DNA of 25,093 nucleotides from the NCBI GenBank assembly GCA_038224055.1, contig JBBRGO010000013.1:1-25093 (forward strand), written 5' to 3'. The stretch comes from JBDSSS01 sp038224055 (lineage in GTDB: Bacteria; Actinomycetota; Actinomycetes; Actinomycetales; Dermatophilaceae). Below, piece after piece: positions 14,323 to 22,160 of this stretch (the stretch's first letter is position 1; each line of letters opens with the position of its first letter). A model generated the notes under the pieces. The model worked only from the letters and a program-made list of their open reading frames with translations. It was not told where the DNA came from and made no database searches. The translations under genes were made by a program, and so were the position numbers.

Positions 14323-15477
14323 ATGACCGACACCAGCACCAGCACGAGCCCCGACCGGACCGAGGCCGCCGCCCCATCGGCTGCGGCCCGACACCGGGCG
14401 CGCTTCCACCCGCTCGAGGTCGCCGACGTCGAGCGTCTCACCGACGACGCCGTCGCCGTGACGTTCGTCGTCCCGCCCGAGCTCGAGACCGACTACGCCT
14501 TCGAGCCCGGCCAGCACCTCACCGTCCGGGCGACCATCGGAGGGCAGGACGTGCGCCAGTCGTACTCGATCTGCCAGTCGCGCTCCGCCGCGGGACAGCG
14601 GCTGCGTCGTCGCGTGGCCGTGGCCCGGGTGCCGGAGGGTCGGATGTCGACCTGGTTCAACGACCACGTGGCCGCCGGTGACGTCGTGGACGTGATGACC
14701 CCGCTCGGGTCGTTCACCTGCGCGACCGCGCCCAGCGGCATACGCCATCACGTCGCCGTCGCGGCGGGCTCGGGGATCACCCCCGTGCTCGCCCTGCTCA
14801 CGACCGCCCTCGAGGAGGAGCCGGGCTCGCGCGCGACGCTGCTGCTGGGCAACCGGCGGACGAGCTCGATCATGTTCCTCGAGGAGCTCGAGGACCTCAA
14901 GAACCGCTTCCCCGGTCGCTTCCACCTCGTCCACGTGCTCTCGCGGGAGGCCCAGGACGTCGAGCTCTTCCACGGCCGGCTCGACCGGGACCGGCTCGAG
15001 CGGATCTTCGCCACCCTCGTGCCGGTCGGTCAGGTCGACGAGTGGTATCTCTGCGGCCCGTTCGCGATGGTGACGGGGGCCCAGGAGCTGCTCACCGAGC
15101 GTGGCGTCGACCCGCGCCACGTCCACCACGAGATCTTCCACGTCGACGACGGGACCGCGCCGGTGCGCCGCGTCGTCGTCGACGAGACCGCTCCGCCCGA
15201 GGCGACCGTGACGGTCAACCTCGACGGGCGCACGACGGTGATCCCGATGCCCTCCCGGGACGAGACCGTGCTCGCCGCGACGCTGCGGGCCCGGCCGGAT
15301 GCGCCCTACTCGTGCACGGGCGGGGTGTGCGGCACCTGCCGGGCCCGGCTCGTGTCGGGCGAGGTGCGGATGGACCGCAACTACGCGCTCGAGCCGGAGG
15401 AGGTGGCCGCAGGCATCGTGCTCGCGTGCCAGAGCCACCCGGTCACCGACGAGGTGACGCTCGACTACGACGCCTGA
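14323..15477 (+). CDS. paaE: Phenylacetyl-CoA epoxidase reductase subunit PaaE
   Basis: NADPH:ferredoxin-type reductase that delivers electrons to the PaaA di-iron centre. Its 384 residues hold an FAD-binding domain (DVRQSYSICQS with the RxYS motif, near residue 76), an NAD-binding domain (AAGSGITPVLALL and YLCGPFAMV), and a C-terminal plant-type 2Fe-2S domain (YSCTGGVCGTCRARL plus the distal ACQSHP cysteine). An N-terminal Ser/Thr/Ala-rich extension of about 25 residues precedes the flavin domain and is unlikely to be functional. The ATG at 14323 follows AGGA at five bases spacing. It is the last gene of the operon; phenylacetate-CoA ligase and ring-opening genes are not in this window. Confidence 0.96.
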   Translation: MTDTSTSTSPDRTEAAAPSAAARHRARFHPLEVADVERLTDDAVAVTFVVPPELETDYAFEPGQHLTVRATIGGQDVRQSYSICQSRSAAGQRLRRRVAVARVPEGRMSTWFNDHVAAGDVVDVMTPLGSFTCATAPSGIRHHVAVAAGSGITPVLALLTTALEEEPGSRATLLLGNRRTSSIMFLEELEDLKNRFPGRFHLVHVLSREAQDVELFHGRLDRDRLERIFATLVPVGQVDEWYLCGPFAMVTGAQELLTERGVDPRHVHHEIFHVDDGTAPVRRVVVDETAPPEATVTVNLDGRTTVIPMPSRDETVLAATLRARPDAPYSCTGGVCGTCRARLVSGEVRMDRNYALEPEEVAAGIVLACQSHPVTDEVTLDYDA

Positions 15478-15484
15478 CGAGCCG

Positions 15485-15519
15485 GTGTGCCGGGCCCCGG
15501 CGATAGTGCACACGGGGCC
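15485..15519 (+). terminator. Possible terminator or operator hairpins after paaE
   Basis: Two alternative stems overlap: GTGTGC (15485-15490) with GCACAC (15508-15513), and GGCCCC (15493-15498) with GGGGCC (15514-15519). The 10-mer CGAGCCGGTG is also repeated directly on either side (15478-15487, 15522-15531). Termination of paaABCDE is the simplest role. Confidence 0.35.
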
Positions 15520-15535
15520 GCCGAGCCGGTGCGGC

Positions 15536-15547
15536 TAGGCTGCCGAC
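15536..15547 (+). promoter_or_regulatory. Leaderless thyA promoter (-10 element)
   Basis: TAGGCT (15536-15541) then six bases, then the thyA GTG at 15548. There is no Shine-Dalgarno. Confidence 0.65.
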
Positions 15548-16360
15548 GTGCGGCAGTATCTCGATCTCCTCGACCACGTCCTGACCCACGGGCAGCAGAA
15601 GTCCGACCGGACCGGCACGGGCACGCTGAGCGTCTTCGGTCACCAGATGCGCTTCGACCTCGCCGATGGGTTCCCCGTCGTCACGACGAAGAAGCTGCAC
15701 CTGCGCTCGATCATCGGTGAGCTGCTGTGGTTCCTGCGCGGGGAGACCAACGTCGGCTGGCTCAACGAGCGCGGCATCTCGATCTGGGACGAGTGGGCCG
15801 GGGCCGACGGTGACCTCGGCCCGATCTACGGCTACCAGTGGCGCTCCTGGCCCACCCCCGACGGACGCCGGGTCGACCAGATCGCCAAGGTGATCGACCA
15901 GATCCGCACCAACCCCGACTCCCGGCGCCTCATCGTCTCTGCGTGGAACGTCGCCGACGTCGACGACATGGCCCTGCCGCCCTGTCACGCGATGTTCCAG
16001 TTCTACGTCTCGCCCCCCGGGCCGAGCGGACGTCGGCGGCTGTCCTGCCAGCTCTACCAGCGCAGCGCCGACATCTTCCTGGGCGTGCCCTTCAACATCG
16101 CCTCCTACGCGCTGCTGACCCAGATGATCGCCGGTCTGACCGACCTCGAGCCGGGGGAGTTCGTCCACACGCTCGGCGACGCCCACCTCTACCTCAACCA
16201 CGTCGACCAGGCCCGGCTCCAGCTCAGCCGCACACCGCACCCGCTGCCGACCATGCGGATCACGCCCGGCAAGACGACGATCGACGCCTTCGACCTCGAC
16301 GACTTCGAGCTCGTCGACTACGTGAGCGACCCGGGCATCCGTGCCCCGATCGCCGTCTGA
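15548..16360 (+). CDS. thyA: Thymidylate synthase (ThyA)
   Basis: Methylates dUMP to dTMP using methylene-tetrahydrofolate and releases dihydrofolate, which the next gene (dfrA) recycles. The 270 residues start MRQYLDLLDHVL. SDRTGTGT carries the phosphate-binding arginine, LLWFLRGETNVGWL follows, and the catalytic loop ALPPCHAMFQFYV has the nucleophile at C146, the same number as in E. coli. The later segments are QRSADIFLGVPFNIASYALL and HLYLNHVDQ. A short Pro/Gly/Arg insertion follows FYVSP. The GTG start is supported by the family N-terminus and the leaderless promoter. dfrA begins 15 bases after the stop. Confidence 0.97.
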   Translation: MRQYLDLLDHVLTHGQQKSDRTGTGTLSVFGHQMRFDLADGFPVVTTKKLHLRSIIGELLWFLRGETNVGWLNERGISIWDEWAGADGDLGPIYGYQWRSWPTPDGRRVDQIAKVIDQIRTNPDSRRLIVSAWNVADVDDMALPPCHAMFQFYVSPPGPSGRRRLSCQLYQRSADIFLGVPFNIASYALLTQMIAGLTDLEPGEFVHTLGDAHLYLNHVDQARLQLSRTPHPLPTMRITPGKTTIDAFDLDDFELVDYVSDPGIRAPIAV

Positions 16361-16375
16361 GACCGCGTCGCGCCC

Positions 16376-16843
16376 ATGACGACCATCGTGATGATCGCCG
16401 CCGTCGGTCGCAACGGCGTCATCGGCGACGGCGCCGGGATGCCCTGGCACCTGCCCGAGGACCTCCGGTACTTCAAGCGCACGACGCTGGGCCACCCGAT
16501 GATCATGGGGCGGCGCACCTTCGAGAGCATCGGCGTCCTCCCGGGCCGGCGCAGCATCGTCGTCACCCGCCAGTCGGGCTGGACCCGCCCGGGCGTCGAG
16601 ACGGCTCACTCGCTCGAGCAGGCCCTGGAGCTCGTCGCCGACGACGGGCTCGCCTTCGTCGTCGGCGGGGGGGAGATCTACCGGGAGGCCATGCCGTATG
16701 CCGCTCGACTCCTCGTCACGGAGGTCGACCTCGCGCCCCGGGGGTCGGTGACCTTCCCGGAGATCGACGAGTCGACCTGGGACCGGACGCAGGTCGTGCC
16801 GGGGGAGGGCTTCGCCTGGACCACCTGGGAGCGGCATCCCTGA
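16376..16843 (+). CDS. dfrA: Dihydrofolate reductase
   Basis: Reduces dihydrofolate to tetrahydrofolate with NADPH, closing the thymidylate cycle with ThyA. The 155 residues show MIAAVGRNGVIGDGAGMPWHLPEDLRYFKRTT with active-site D29, GHPMIMGRRTFESIG, and the NADPH loop VVGGGEIYREAMPYA. It is linked to thyA by a 15-base gap and presumably co-transcribed. The thyA-dfrA pair is a standard bacterial arrangement. Confidence 0.97.
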   Translation: MTTIVMIAAVGRNGVIGDGAGMPWHLPEDLRYFKRTTLGHPMIMGRRTFESIGVLPGRRSIVVTRQSGWTRPGVETAHSLEQALELVADDGLAFVVGGGEIYREAMPYAARLLVTEVDLAPRGSVTFPEIDESTWDRTQVVPGEGFAWTTWERHP

Positions 16844-16927
16844 GCCGGTGGGACGGCACCGCCGGGGACGTCCCCACGGGGATCGTCCGCCCGGCGAGTG
16901 CGCGGCGGGGGCCGGCCCGGTCGGCGC

Positions 16928-16940
16928 TAATCTAGCCCCC
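16928..16940 (+). promoter_or_regulatory. Leaderless dapA promoter (-10 element)
   Basis: TAATCT (16928-16933) then seven bases, then the dapA ATG at 16941. The rest of the 97-base gap after dfrA is G+C-rich with short inverted repeats and no Shine-Dalgarno. Confidence 0.65.
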
Positions 16941-17840
16941 ATGGCAGACGCACCCCCGTTCGGTCGGGTCCTCTCGGCGATGGTCACGCCGATGCACCCG
17001 GACGGCACCCTCGACCTCGATGCCGCCCAGCGGGTCGCCGGCCACCTCGTCGACGCCGGTCACGACGGCCTCGTCGTCTCCGGCACGACGGGGGAGTCGC
17101 CGACGACGAGCGACGTGGAGAAGGAGCAGGTGCTCCGGGCCGTCGTCGACGCCGTGGGAGACCGAGCCGTCGTCATCGCCGGGGTCGGCACCAACGCCAC
17201 CGCGCACACCATCGAACTCGCTCGGCAGGCGGAGCGGGCCGGCGCCCACGGGCTGCTCGTCGTCACGCCCTACTACAGCAAGCCGCCACAGGCCGGGCTC
17301 GTCGCCCACTTCACCGCCGCCGCCGACGCGACGTCACTTCCGGTCATGGTCTACGACATCCCCGGGCGCTCCGGGATCGCGATCGCGCGGGAGACCTACC
17401 TCCGCATCGCCGAGCACGACCGGATCGTCGCCGTCAAGGATGCCCGGGCCGACCTCTGGCTGGCCGGTGAGCTGATGCAGTGCACCGACCTCCAGTGGTA
17501 CTCCGGCGACGACGCCGCCAACCTGAGCCACTTCGCGAACGGCGCCGTCGGCTTCGTCGGCGTCACCTCCCAGGTGAGCCCAGCGGCATACCGCGCGATG
17601 GCCGACGCGGTGCTCGACGGTCGCTGGGACGACGCCCGGGCGATCCACCGCGCGCTCGCACCGACCGTCGAGGCCATCATGAACGTCACCCAGGGCGCGA
17701 TCATGGCCAAGGCGGCCCTCGTGCACCAGGGCATCATCGCGTCGGCAGCCGTGCGGCTGCCGCTTGTGGCGGCGGACGAGGAGCAGACCGCGCTGGTGCG
17801 CGACGCCCTCGACGCCCCCAGCACCGTCACCACCGACTGA
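16941..17840 (+). CDS. dapA: 4-hydroxy-tetrahydrodipicolinate synthase
   Basis: Condenses pyruvate with aspartate semialdehyde, the first committed step toward diaminopimelate and lysine; DapB (7.0 kb) follows it. It is a 299-residue class I aldolase TIM barrel. GTTGESPT (residues 48-55) binds the pyruvate carboxylate. YYSKP (111-115) supplies the inter-subunit tyrosine. VYDIPGRSG holds Tyr138 and Arg143, and VAVKDA carries the Schiff-base lysine K166. The frame is open 31 codons upstream, but the leaderless promoter and family N-terminus (MADAPPFGRVLSAMVTPM) fix the start at 16941. rnj begins ten bases after the stop. Confidence 0.97.
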   Translation: MADAPPFGRVLSAMVTPMHPDGTLDLDAAQRVAGHLVDAGHDGLVVSGTTGESPTTSDVEKEQVLRAVVDAVGDRAVVIAGVGTNATAHTIELARQAERAGAHGLLVVTPYYSKPPQAGLVAHFTAAADATSLPVMVYDIPGRSGIAIARETYLRIAEHDRIVAVKDARADLWLAGELMQCTDLQWYSGDDAANLSHFANGAVGFVGVTSQVSPAAYRAMADAVLDGRWDDARAIHRALAPTVEAIMNVTQGAIMAKAALVHQGIIASAAVRLPLVAADEEQTALVRDALDAPSTVTTD

Positions 17841-17850
17841 CAGGACACCC

Positions 17851-19536
17851 GTGAGCCATCCTCACCCCGAGCTCTCCGCCCCACCAGCACTGCCCGACAA
17901 CGGACTTCGCGTCGTCGCGCTCGGCGGGCTCGGAGAGGTCGGCCGCAACATGGCAGTCCTCGAGACGAAGGGACGCCTGCTCGTCATCGACTGCGGTGTG
18001 CTCTTCCCCGAGGACCACCACCCCGGAGTCGACCTCATCCTCCCCGACTTCTCGTCGATCGCCGACCGGCTGGGCGACATCGAGGCGATCGTGCTGACCC
18101 ACGGTCACGAGGACCACATCGGCGCGGTTCCCTACCTGCTCAGGCTCAGGGGCGACATCCCGCTCATCGGCTCGACGCTGACGCTGGCCCTCGTCGAGGC
18201 CAAGCTCAAGGAGCACCGGATCCGGCCCGTCACCCTGACGGTCCGCGAGGGCCAGCGCGAGAAGCTCGGGGTCTTCGACCTCGAGTTCGTGGCCGTGAAC
18301 CACTCGATCCCGGACGCGCTCGCCGTCTTCGTGCGCACCGAGGCCGGCACGCTGCTCCACACCGGCGACTTCAAGATGGACCAGCTGCCCCTCGACGGGC
18401 GGTTGACCGACCTGCGGGCCTTCGCCCGGCTCGGCGAGGAGGGGGTCGACCTCTTCCTCACCGACTCGACGAACGCCGACGTCCCGGGCTTCACGACGCC
18501 GGAGCTCGAGATCGCCCCCGCCATCGAAAAGGTCTTCCGGCACGCCGAGCGACGGGTCATCGTCGCCTGCTTCAGCAGCCACGTGCACCGGGTGCAGCAG
18601 GTGCTCGACGCGGCGGAGAAGGCCGGCCGCCAGGTCGCGATGGTCGGGCGGTCGATGGTGCGTAACATGGGGATCGCCGCCGAGCTCGGCTACCTCCACG
18701 TGCCCGACGGCATCCTCGTCGACATCAAGCGGCTCGACTCGCTGCGTGATGACCAGATCGTGCTGGTCTGCACCGGCTCCCAGGGGGAGCCGATGGCGGC
18801 CCTGTCGCGCATGGCCAACCGGGAGCACCGCATCGACGTGGGACCGGGTGACACGGTGCTGCTCGCCAGCAGCCTCATCCCCGGCAACGAGAACGCCGTC
18901 TACCGCGTCATCAACGGCCTCATGCGGCTCGGCGCCGACGTCGTCCACAAGGGCAACGCGAAGGTGCACGTCTCCGGCCACGCGAGCGCGGGCGAGCTGC
19001 TCTACTGCTACAACATCGTGCGGCCGCGCAACGTCCTGCCCGTGCACGGCGAGTGGCGCCACCTGTATGCCAACTCCCGGCTCGCCGTCCAGAGCGGGGT
19101 GCCCGAGGCGAACGTGCTGCTCGCCGAGGACGGCGTCGTCGTCGACCTCGTCGACGGGGTCGCCTCGGTCGTCGGCGTCATCGAGTGCGGCTACACCTAC
19201 GTCGACGGCAGCAACATCGGCGGCACGGACGAGGCACTGCTCAAGGACCGGCGGATCCTGCGCGACGAGGGCTTCATCACCTGCATCGTCGTGCTCGACG
19301 CCGCGACGGGCAGGATCGCCTCGGGTCCGGAGATCACGGCCCGGGGCTTCGTCGAGGCCGCGGTGGTCTTCGACGAGGTCATCCCGCGCGTCGCCGCAGC
19401 GATCGAGGAGGCCGTCGCCAACGGGGTCCGGGACGACCACCAGCTCCAGCAGGTCATCCGCCGCACCCTGGGCTCGTGGGTCGGCGGCAAGATCCGTCGT
19501 CGGCCGATGATCATCCCGGTCGTCCTGCAGGCCTGA
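17851..19536 (+). CDS. rnj: Ribonuclease J
   Basis: A metallo-beta-lactamase/beta-CASP ribonuclease with 5'-3' exonuclease and endonuclease activity, central to mRNA decay and rRNA maturation. The 561 residues carry the metal motif THGHEDHIGA (H84, H86, D88, H89), HTGDFKMDQ, the beta-CASP segment DSTNADVPGFT, CTGSQGEPMAALSRMANREH, VHVSGHASAGEL and PVHGEWRHL. The C-terminal domain ends RRRPMIIPVVLQA. The GTG at 17851 (MSHPHPELSAPP) is preceded by AGGA at about five bases. The frame continues upstream only through dapA. Actinobacterial enzymes usually sit next to dapA, as here. Confidence 0.96.
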   Translation: MSHPHPELSAPPALPDNGLRVVALGGLGEVGRNMAVLETKGRLLVIDCGVLFPEDHHPGVDLILPDFSSIADRLGDIEAIVLTHGHEDHIGAVPYLLRLRGDIPLIGSTLTLALVEAKLKEHRIRPVTLTVREGQREKLGVFDLEFVAVNHSIPDALAVFVRTEAGTLLHTGDFKMDQLPLDGRLTDLRAFARLGEEGVDLFLTDSTNADVPGFTTPELEIAPAIEKVFRHAERRVIVACFSSHVHRVQQVLDAAEKAGRQVAMVGRSMVRNMGIAAELGYLHVPDGILVDIKRLDSLRDDQIVLVCTGSQGEPMAALSRMANREHRIDVGPGDTVLLASSLIPGNENAVYRVINGLMRLGADVVHKGNAKVHVSGHASAGELLYCYNIVRPRNVLPVHGEWRHLYANSRLAVQSGVPEANVLLAEDGVVVDLVDGVASVVGVIECGYTYVDGSNIGGTDEALLKDRRILRDEGFITCIVVLDAATGRIASGPEITARGFVEAAVVFDEVIPRVAAAIEEAVANGVRDDHQLQQVIRRTLGSWVGGKIRRRPMIIPVVLQA

Positions 19537-19538
19537 GG

Positions 19539-20498
19539 ATGCGTCGACTGCTCGACCTCGCGATCGCGACGGCCCTGGTGGCGCTCGGCCTCGTCGCGGG
19601 CGTGTCGCTGCTCGACGTGACGAGCCGACCGGTCGTCGTGCTCCAGACGACCGGCCCGTTCGTCGTGCTGGCGCTCGTGCTGCTCCTGCTCGCCACCCTG
19701 GTGCTCCGGCGCTGGTGGATGCTCGTGCCGGTCGGTCTCGCCGTCGCGGTCGCCGGCGTGGTCGCGGGGCCGGTCTTCATCTCGCACGCGAGCCCCGGGG
19801 CTGATCACGACCTCACGGTCATGGCGGCCAATCTCAAGCTCGGACAGGCCGATGCCGAGCAGCTGATGGCGGCGGTGCGGGAGCACGGCGTCGACGTCCT
19901 CGTCCTCACGGAGGTGACCCCGGCCGAGGTCGAGCGGCTGGACGCCGAGGGCGCGGACGCCTACTTCACCTCGCGCGAGGGGCAGGCCGAGGTGGACTCG
20001 TCCACCGGGACCCTCGTGTGGTCGCGCTACCCCCTCAGCCCGGTCGACCCCGGGGACGACGGGTCCCTCGAGCACACCGCGAACCGTCAGCCGGAGGTGG
20101 CGGTCTCCGTGAGCGGCGAACGGGTCCGGCTCAAGGCGGTCCACGCGATGTCGCCGCTCCCGACGACGATGGGGCAGTGGCGGGCCAGCCTCCTGGCACT
20201 GCAGGGCTGGCGCGAACGCCAACCCGGCGGTGAGGCCTTCGTCCTCGCCGGTGACTTCAACTCCTCGGCCGGGCACCCCGGGTTCCGCGCGGTCGCCGAC
20301 GGGACCGTGGACGCGCAGCGGGCGGCTGGGCAGGGCTGGGTGCGGACCTGGCCCTTCGCGGGCCAGCGGCTGCCGGCATACGTCCAGCTCGACCACCTGC
20401 TCAGCCGCGGGCTCACGCTCGTCGAGGCCGGGCAGGTGGCGATGCACGGCACCGACCATGCGGCCGTGTGGGCGGCATACGCCCTGCCCCAGCCGTGA
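19539..20498 (+). CDS. Membrane-anchored endonuclease/exonuclease/phosphatase (EEP) family protein
   Basis: A 319-residue protein with three N-terminal transmembrane helices (about 6-26, 38-56, 61-80), then an EEP (DNase I/sphingomyelinase-like) domain outside the membrane. Metal and catalytic residues are visible: N98 in MAANLKLGQ, E125 in VLTEVTP, the AGDFNSSAGHPGF motif with its Asp-x-Asn pair, and the terminal GTDHAAV His. The substrate (nucleic acid, phospholipid or inositol phosphate) cannot be told from sequence. The ATG lies two bases after the rnj stop with GAGG overlapping that stop, so translation is probably coupled to RNase J. Confidence 0.85.
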   Translation: MRRLLDLAIATALVALGLVAGVSLLDVTSRPVVVLQTTGPFVVLALVLLLLATLVLRRWWMLVPVGLAVAVAGVVAGPVFISHASPGADHDLTVMAANLKLGQADAEQLMAAVREHGVDVLVLTEVTPAEVERLDAEGADAYFTSREGQAEVDSSTGTLVWSRYPLSPVDPGDDGSLEHTANRQPEVAVSVSGERVRLKAVHAMSPLPTTMGQWRASLLALQGWRERQPGGEAFVLAGDFNSSAGHPGFRAVADGTVDAQRAAGQGWVRTWPFAGQRLPAYVQLDHLLSRGLTLVEAGQVAMHGTDHAAVWAAYALPQP

Positions 20499-20552
20499 CC
20501 GCCCCCCGCCGGCCGCACGTTCTCTAGCCGCGGCGGCGTCAGTGGTGGCGGG

Positions 20553-21962
20553 TCACCAGGGCCGGACGGCTTCGACGTCGCGAGGGTCCTCGCCCTCGAC
20601 GACCCAGCCGCGGTCGCCCCGGGTCCACGTGGCGGTGGTGCCGTGCTCCACGAGGGCACGTATGCCGGTGACGAGCCGGTCGACGCCCTCCGCCGTCGAG
20701 CCGAGGCCGACACTCGCGCGAACCGCCGTGCTCGGGCGCTCGTCGGACGGGTCGGCGAGCAGCTCGTCGACGAGGACGTGCGCACAGAACCTGCCGTCGC
20801 GCACCCCGATGCCGTGCTCGACCGAGAGGACCTGAGAGATGAGCGAGGAGTCCCAGCCCGCCACCGTGAACGCGACGACGCCGACCCGGTCGTGCGCGGC
20901 ACCGAAGATCGAGAGCACCTCGACGCCCTCGACCTGCTCGAGCCCCTCACGCAGCACGGCGAGCAGGGTGGCCTCGTGCTGCTCGATGGCGGCACGGTGC
21001 GCGTCGATCGTGGCGCACGCCGCGGCGAGCGCGATGGCGCCGACGACGTTGGGGCTACCGCCCTCGTGCCGCGCCGACCCCGTCGCCCAGGTCGTCGACT
21101 CCTTGGTGACCTGCGCCGTCGCACCGCCGCCGGCGAGGTAGGGCGTGCCGGCGTCGAGCCAGTCGCTGCGGCCGGCGAGGACGCCGGCGCCGTACGGCGC
21201 GTACGTCTTGTGGCCCGAGAACGCGACGTAGTCGGCGTCCCACGCGGACAGGTCGACGGGGCGGTGGGCCGAGAGCTGGGCGGCGTCGACGGCGAGCCGG
21301 GCGTCGTGCTCGTGCACCAGCGCAGCGAGGCGCTCGACGGGCCACACCTCGCCGGTGACGTTCGAGGCCGCGGCGACCACGACGAGCCGGTGCTGCGCCG
21401 GGTGGGCGGTGAGCGCCTCGTCGAGGAGGTCCACGGCATCCTCGACGGAACGAGGGATGGCCAGGCGCACGGTCCGCGAGGAACCCCAGGGCAGCAGGGT
21501 CGAGTGGTGCTCGGTCCCGAAGACGAAGACCGTCGTGCCGGTCGGCAGCGCCTTGGAGAGCAGCGCCCAGGAGTCGGTCGTCGAGCGGGTGAACACGACG
21601 GTGTCGCTCTTCCGGGCGCCGACGAAGCGTGCCACCTCCTCGCGGGCCTGCTCGTACCAGGCGCTCGTCAGGCGCGAGGTGTGGCCGGCGCCCCGGTGCA
21701 CGGAGGAGTAGGTCTCGAGGGCGCGGTCCACGGCGTCCCGAACGACGGTGAGGGCCGGCGTCGAGGCGGCGTGGTCGAGGTTGGCGAAGGGCGTCGGACC
21801 GGCGAGGGTCGGCACGCAGAGCCCGGCACCCACGACGGAGGGCAGGGCGTCTGGCCGGGCGTCTGGCCGGGCGTCCGCGGCGGTGGCGACGTGCAGGGCC
21901 CGGGCGCGCAGAGCGAGCGGGGCGTCGGAGCAGCGCGAAGAGGTGACGGGCAGGACGGGCAT
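20553..21962 (-). CDS. Class V aminotransferase / cysteine desulfurase-like protein under SAM riboswitch control
   Basis: A PLP enzyme of 469 residues from the ATG at 21962 (GGAG seven bases upstream). A frame extension to 22115 only translates the riboswitch. SufS/Csd-type features are NLDHAASTP, GAGHTSRL, TEHHSTLLPW, AVDAAQ (D226), the PLP-lysine segment FSGHKTYAPYGAG (K252) and RDGRFCAH, where C393 aligns with the catalytic cysteine of type II desulfurases. It may therefore release sulfur from cysteine or a related substrate. Residues about 30-40 contain a short ARPD repeat from a 12-bp DNA repeat (21845-21868). The SAM-sensing leader suggests a role in sulfur or methionine economy rather than bulk Fe-S assembly. 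No suf genes are adjacent. The exact substrate is uncertain. Confidence 0.85.
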   Translation of the reverse strand: MPVLPVTSSRCSDAPLALRARALHVATAADARPDARPDALPSVVGAGLCVPTLAGPTPFANLDHAASTPALTVVRDAVDRALETYSSVHRGAGHTSRLTSAWYEQAREEVARFVGARKSDTVVFTRSTTDSWALLSKALPTGTTVFVFGTEHHSTLLPWGSSRTVRLAIPRSVEDAVDLLDEALTAHPAQHRLVVVAAASNVTGEVWPVERLAALVHEHDARLAVDAAQLSAHRPVDLSAWDADYVAFSGHKTYAPYGAGVLAGRSDWLDAGTPYLAGGGATAQVTKESTTWATGSARHEGGSPNVVGAIALAAACATIDAHRAAIEQHEATLLAVLREGLEQVEGVEVLSIFGAAHDRVGVVAFTVAGWDSSLISQVLSVEHGIGVRDGRFCAHVLVDELLADPSDERPSTAVRASVGLGSTAEGVDRLVTGIRALVEHGTTATWTRGDRGWVVEGEDPRDVEAVRPW

Positions 21963-21998
21963 GGGAGGGCTCCAGGGTGAGGGGACCCACCGGGTGCA

Positions 21999-22124
21999 GG
22001 TCCGCGCTTGCCGTTCCCTCACGCACCTGCGCCAGGGGACGGCCGGGTCGTCACCCGGAGCACCCCACCGCGGAGGAGGGTTGCTGACCAGCGAGCCGGG
22101 GCTTGTCACTGGCACTCATGACCT
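21999..22124 (-). promoter_or_regulatory. SAM-IV-type (SAM-I/IV clan) riboswitch
   Basis: Read on the minus strand, the leader contains the conserved SAM-clan core in order: GGTCATGAGTGCCAG at the 5' end, CAAGCCCCGGC, GCTGGTCAGCAACCCTCC, CGCGGTGGGGTGCTCCGGGTGACGACC, then a further hairpin (CCCCT...AGGGA) and GGCAAGCGCGGACC at the 3' end. The 5' GGTC pairs with the GACC closing P1. The extra hairpin and GCAAGCGCGG after P1 are features of actinobacterial SAM-IV and SAM-I/IV variants. It lies 37 bases upstream of the class V aminotransferase start, so ligand binding probably blocks its expression. Telling SAM-IV from the variant class needs a covariance model. Confidence 0.9.
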
Positions 22125-22130
22125 GCGCCG

Positions 22131-22160
22131 ACCATAGGGTCCCGCTTCTGCTCATGTCCA
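22131..22160 (-). promoter_or_regulatory. Sigma-A-type promoter of the riboswitch/aminotransferase unit
   Basis: On the minus strand TGGACA (22155-22160), 18 bases, TATGGT (22131-22136). Six bases later comes A at 22124, immediately before the riboswitch GGTCATGAG. The predicted RNA 5' end therefore coincides with the aptamer start. Confidence 0.7.

Noticed and set aside
15443..17008. 521-codon open frame antisense to thyA-dfrA
   Set aside because: It spans two well-identified genes and their leaderless promoters; its translation has no recognisable domain.
17827..19440. 537-codon open frame antisense to rnj
   Set aside because: Repetitive Asp/Val/Leu/His/Arg composition typical of reverse-strand shadows in G+C-rich DNA; the plus strand encodes intact RNase J.
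20506..20536. Possible terminator between the EEP gene and the aminotransferase gene
   Set aside because: Only a 6-bp stem (CCGCCG/CGGCGG) with a long loop in very G+C-rich sequence; too weak to call.
21963..22115. N-terminal extension of the class V aminotransferase frame to an ATG at 22115
   Set aside because: These codons translate the SAM-IV-type riboswitch; the family N-terminus and the Shine-Dalgarno support 21962.
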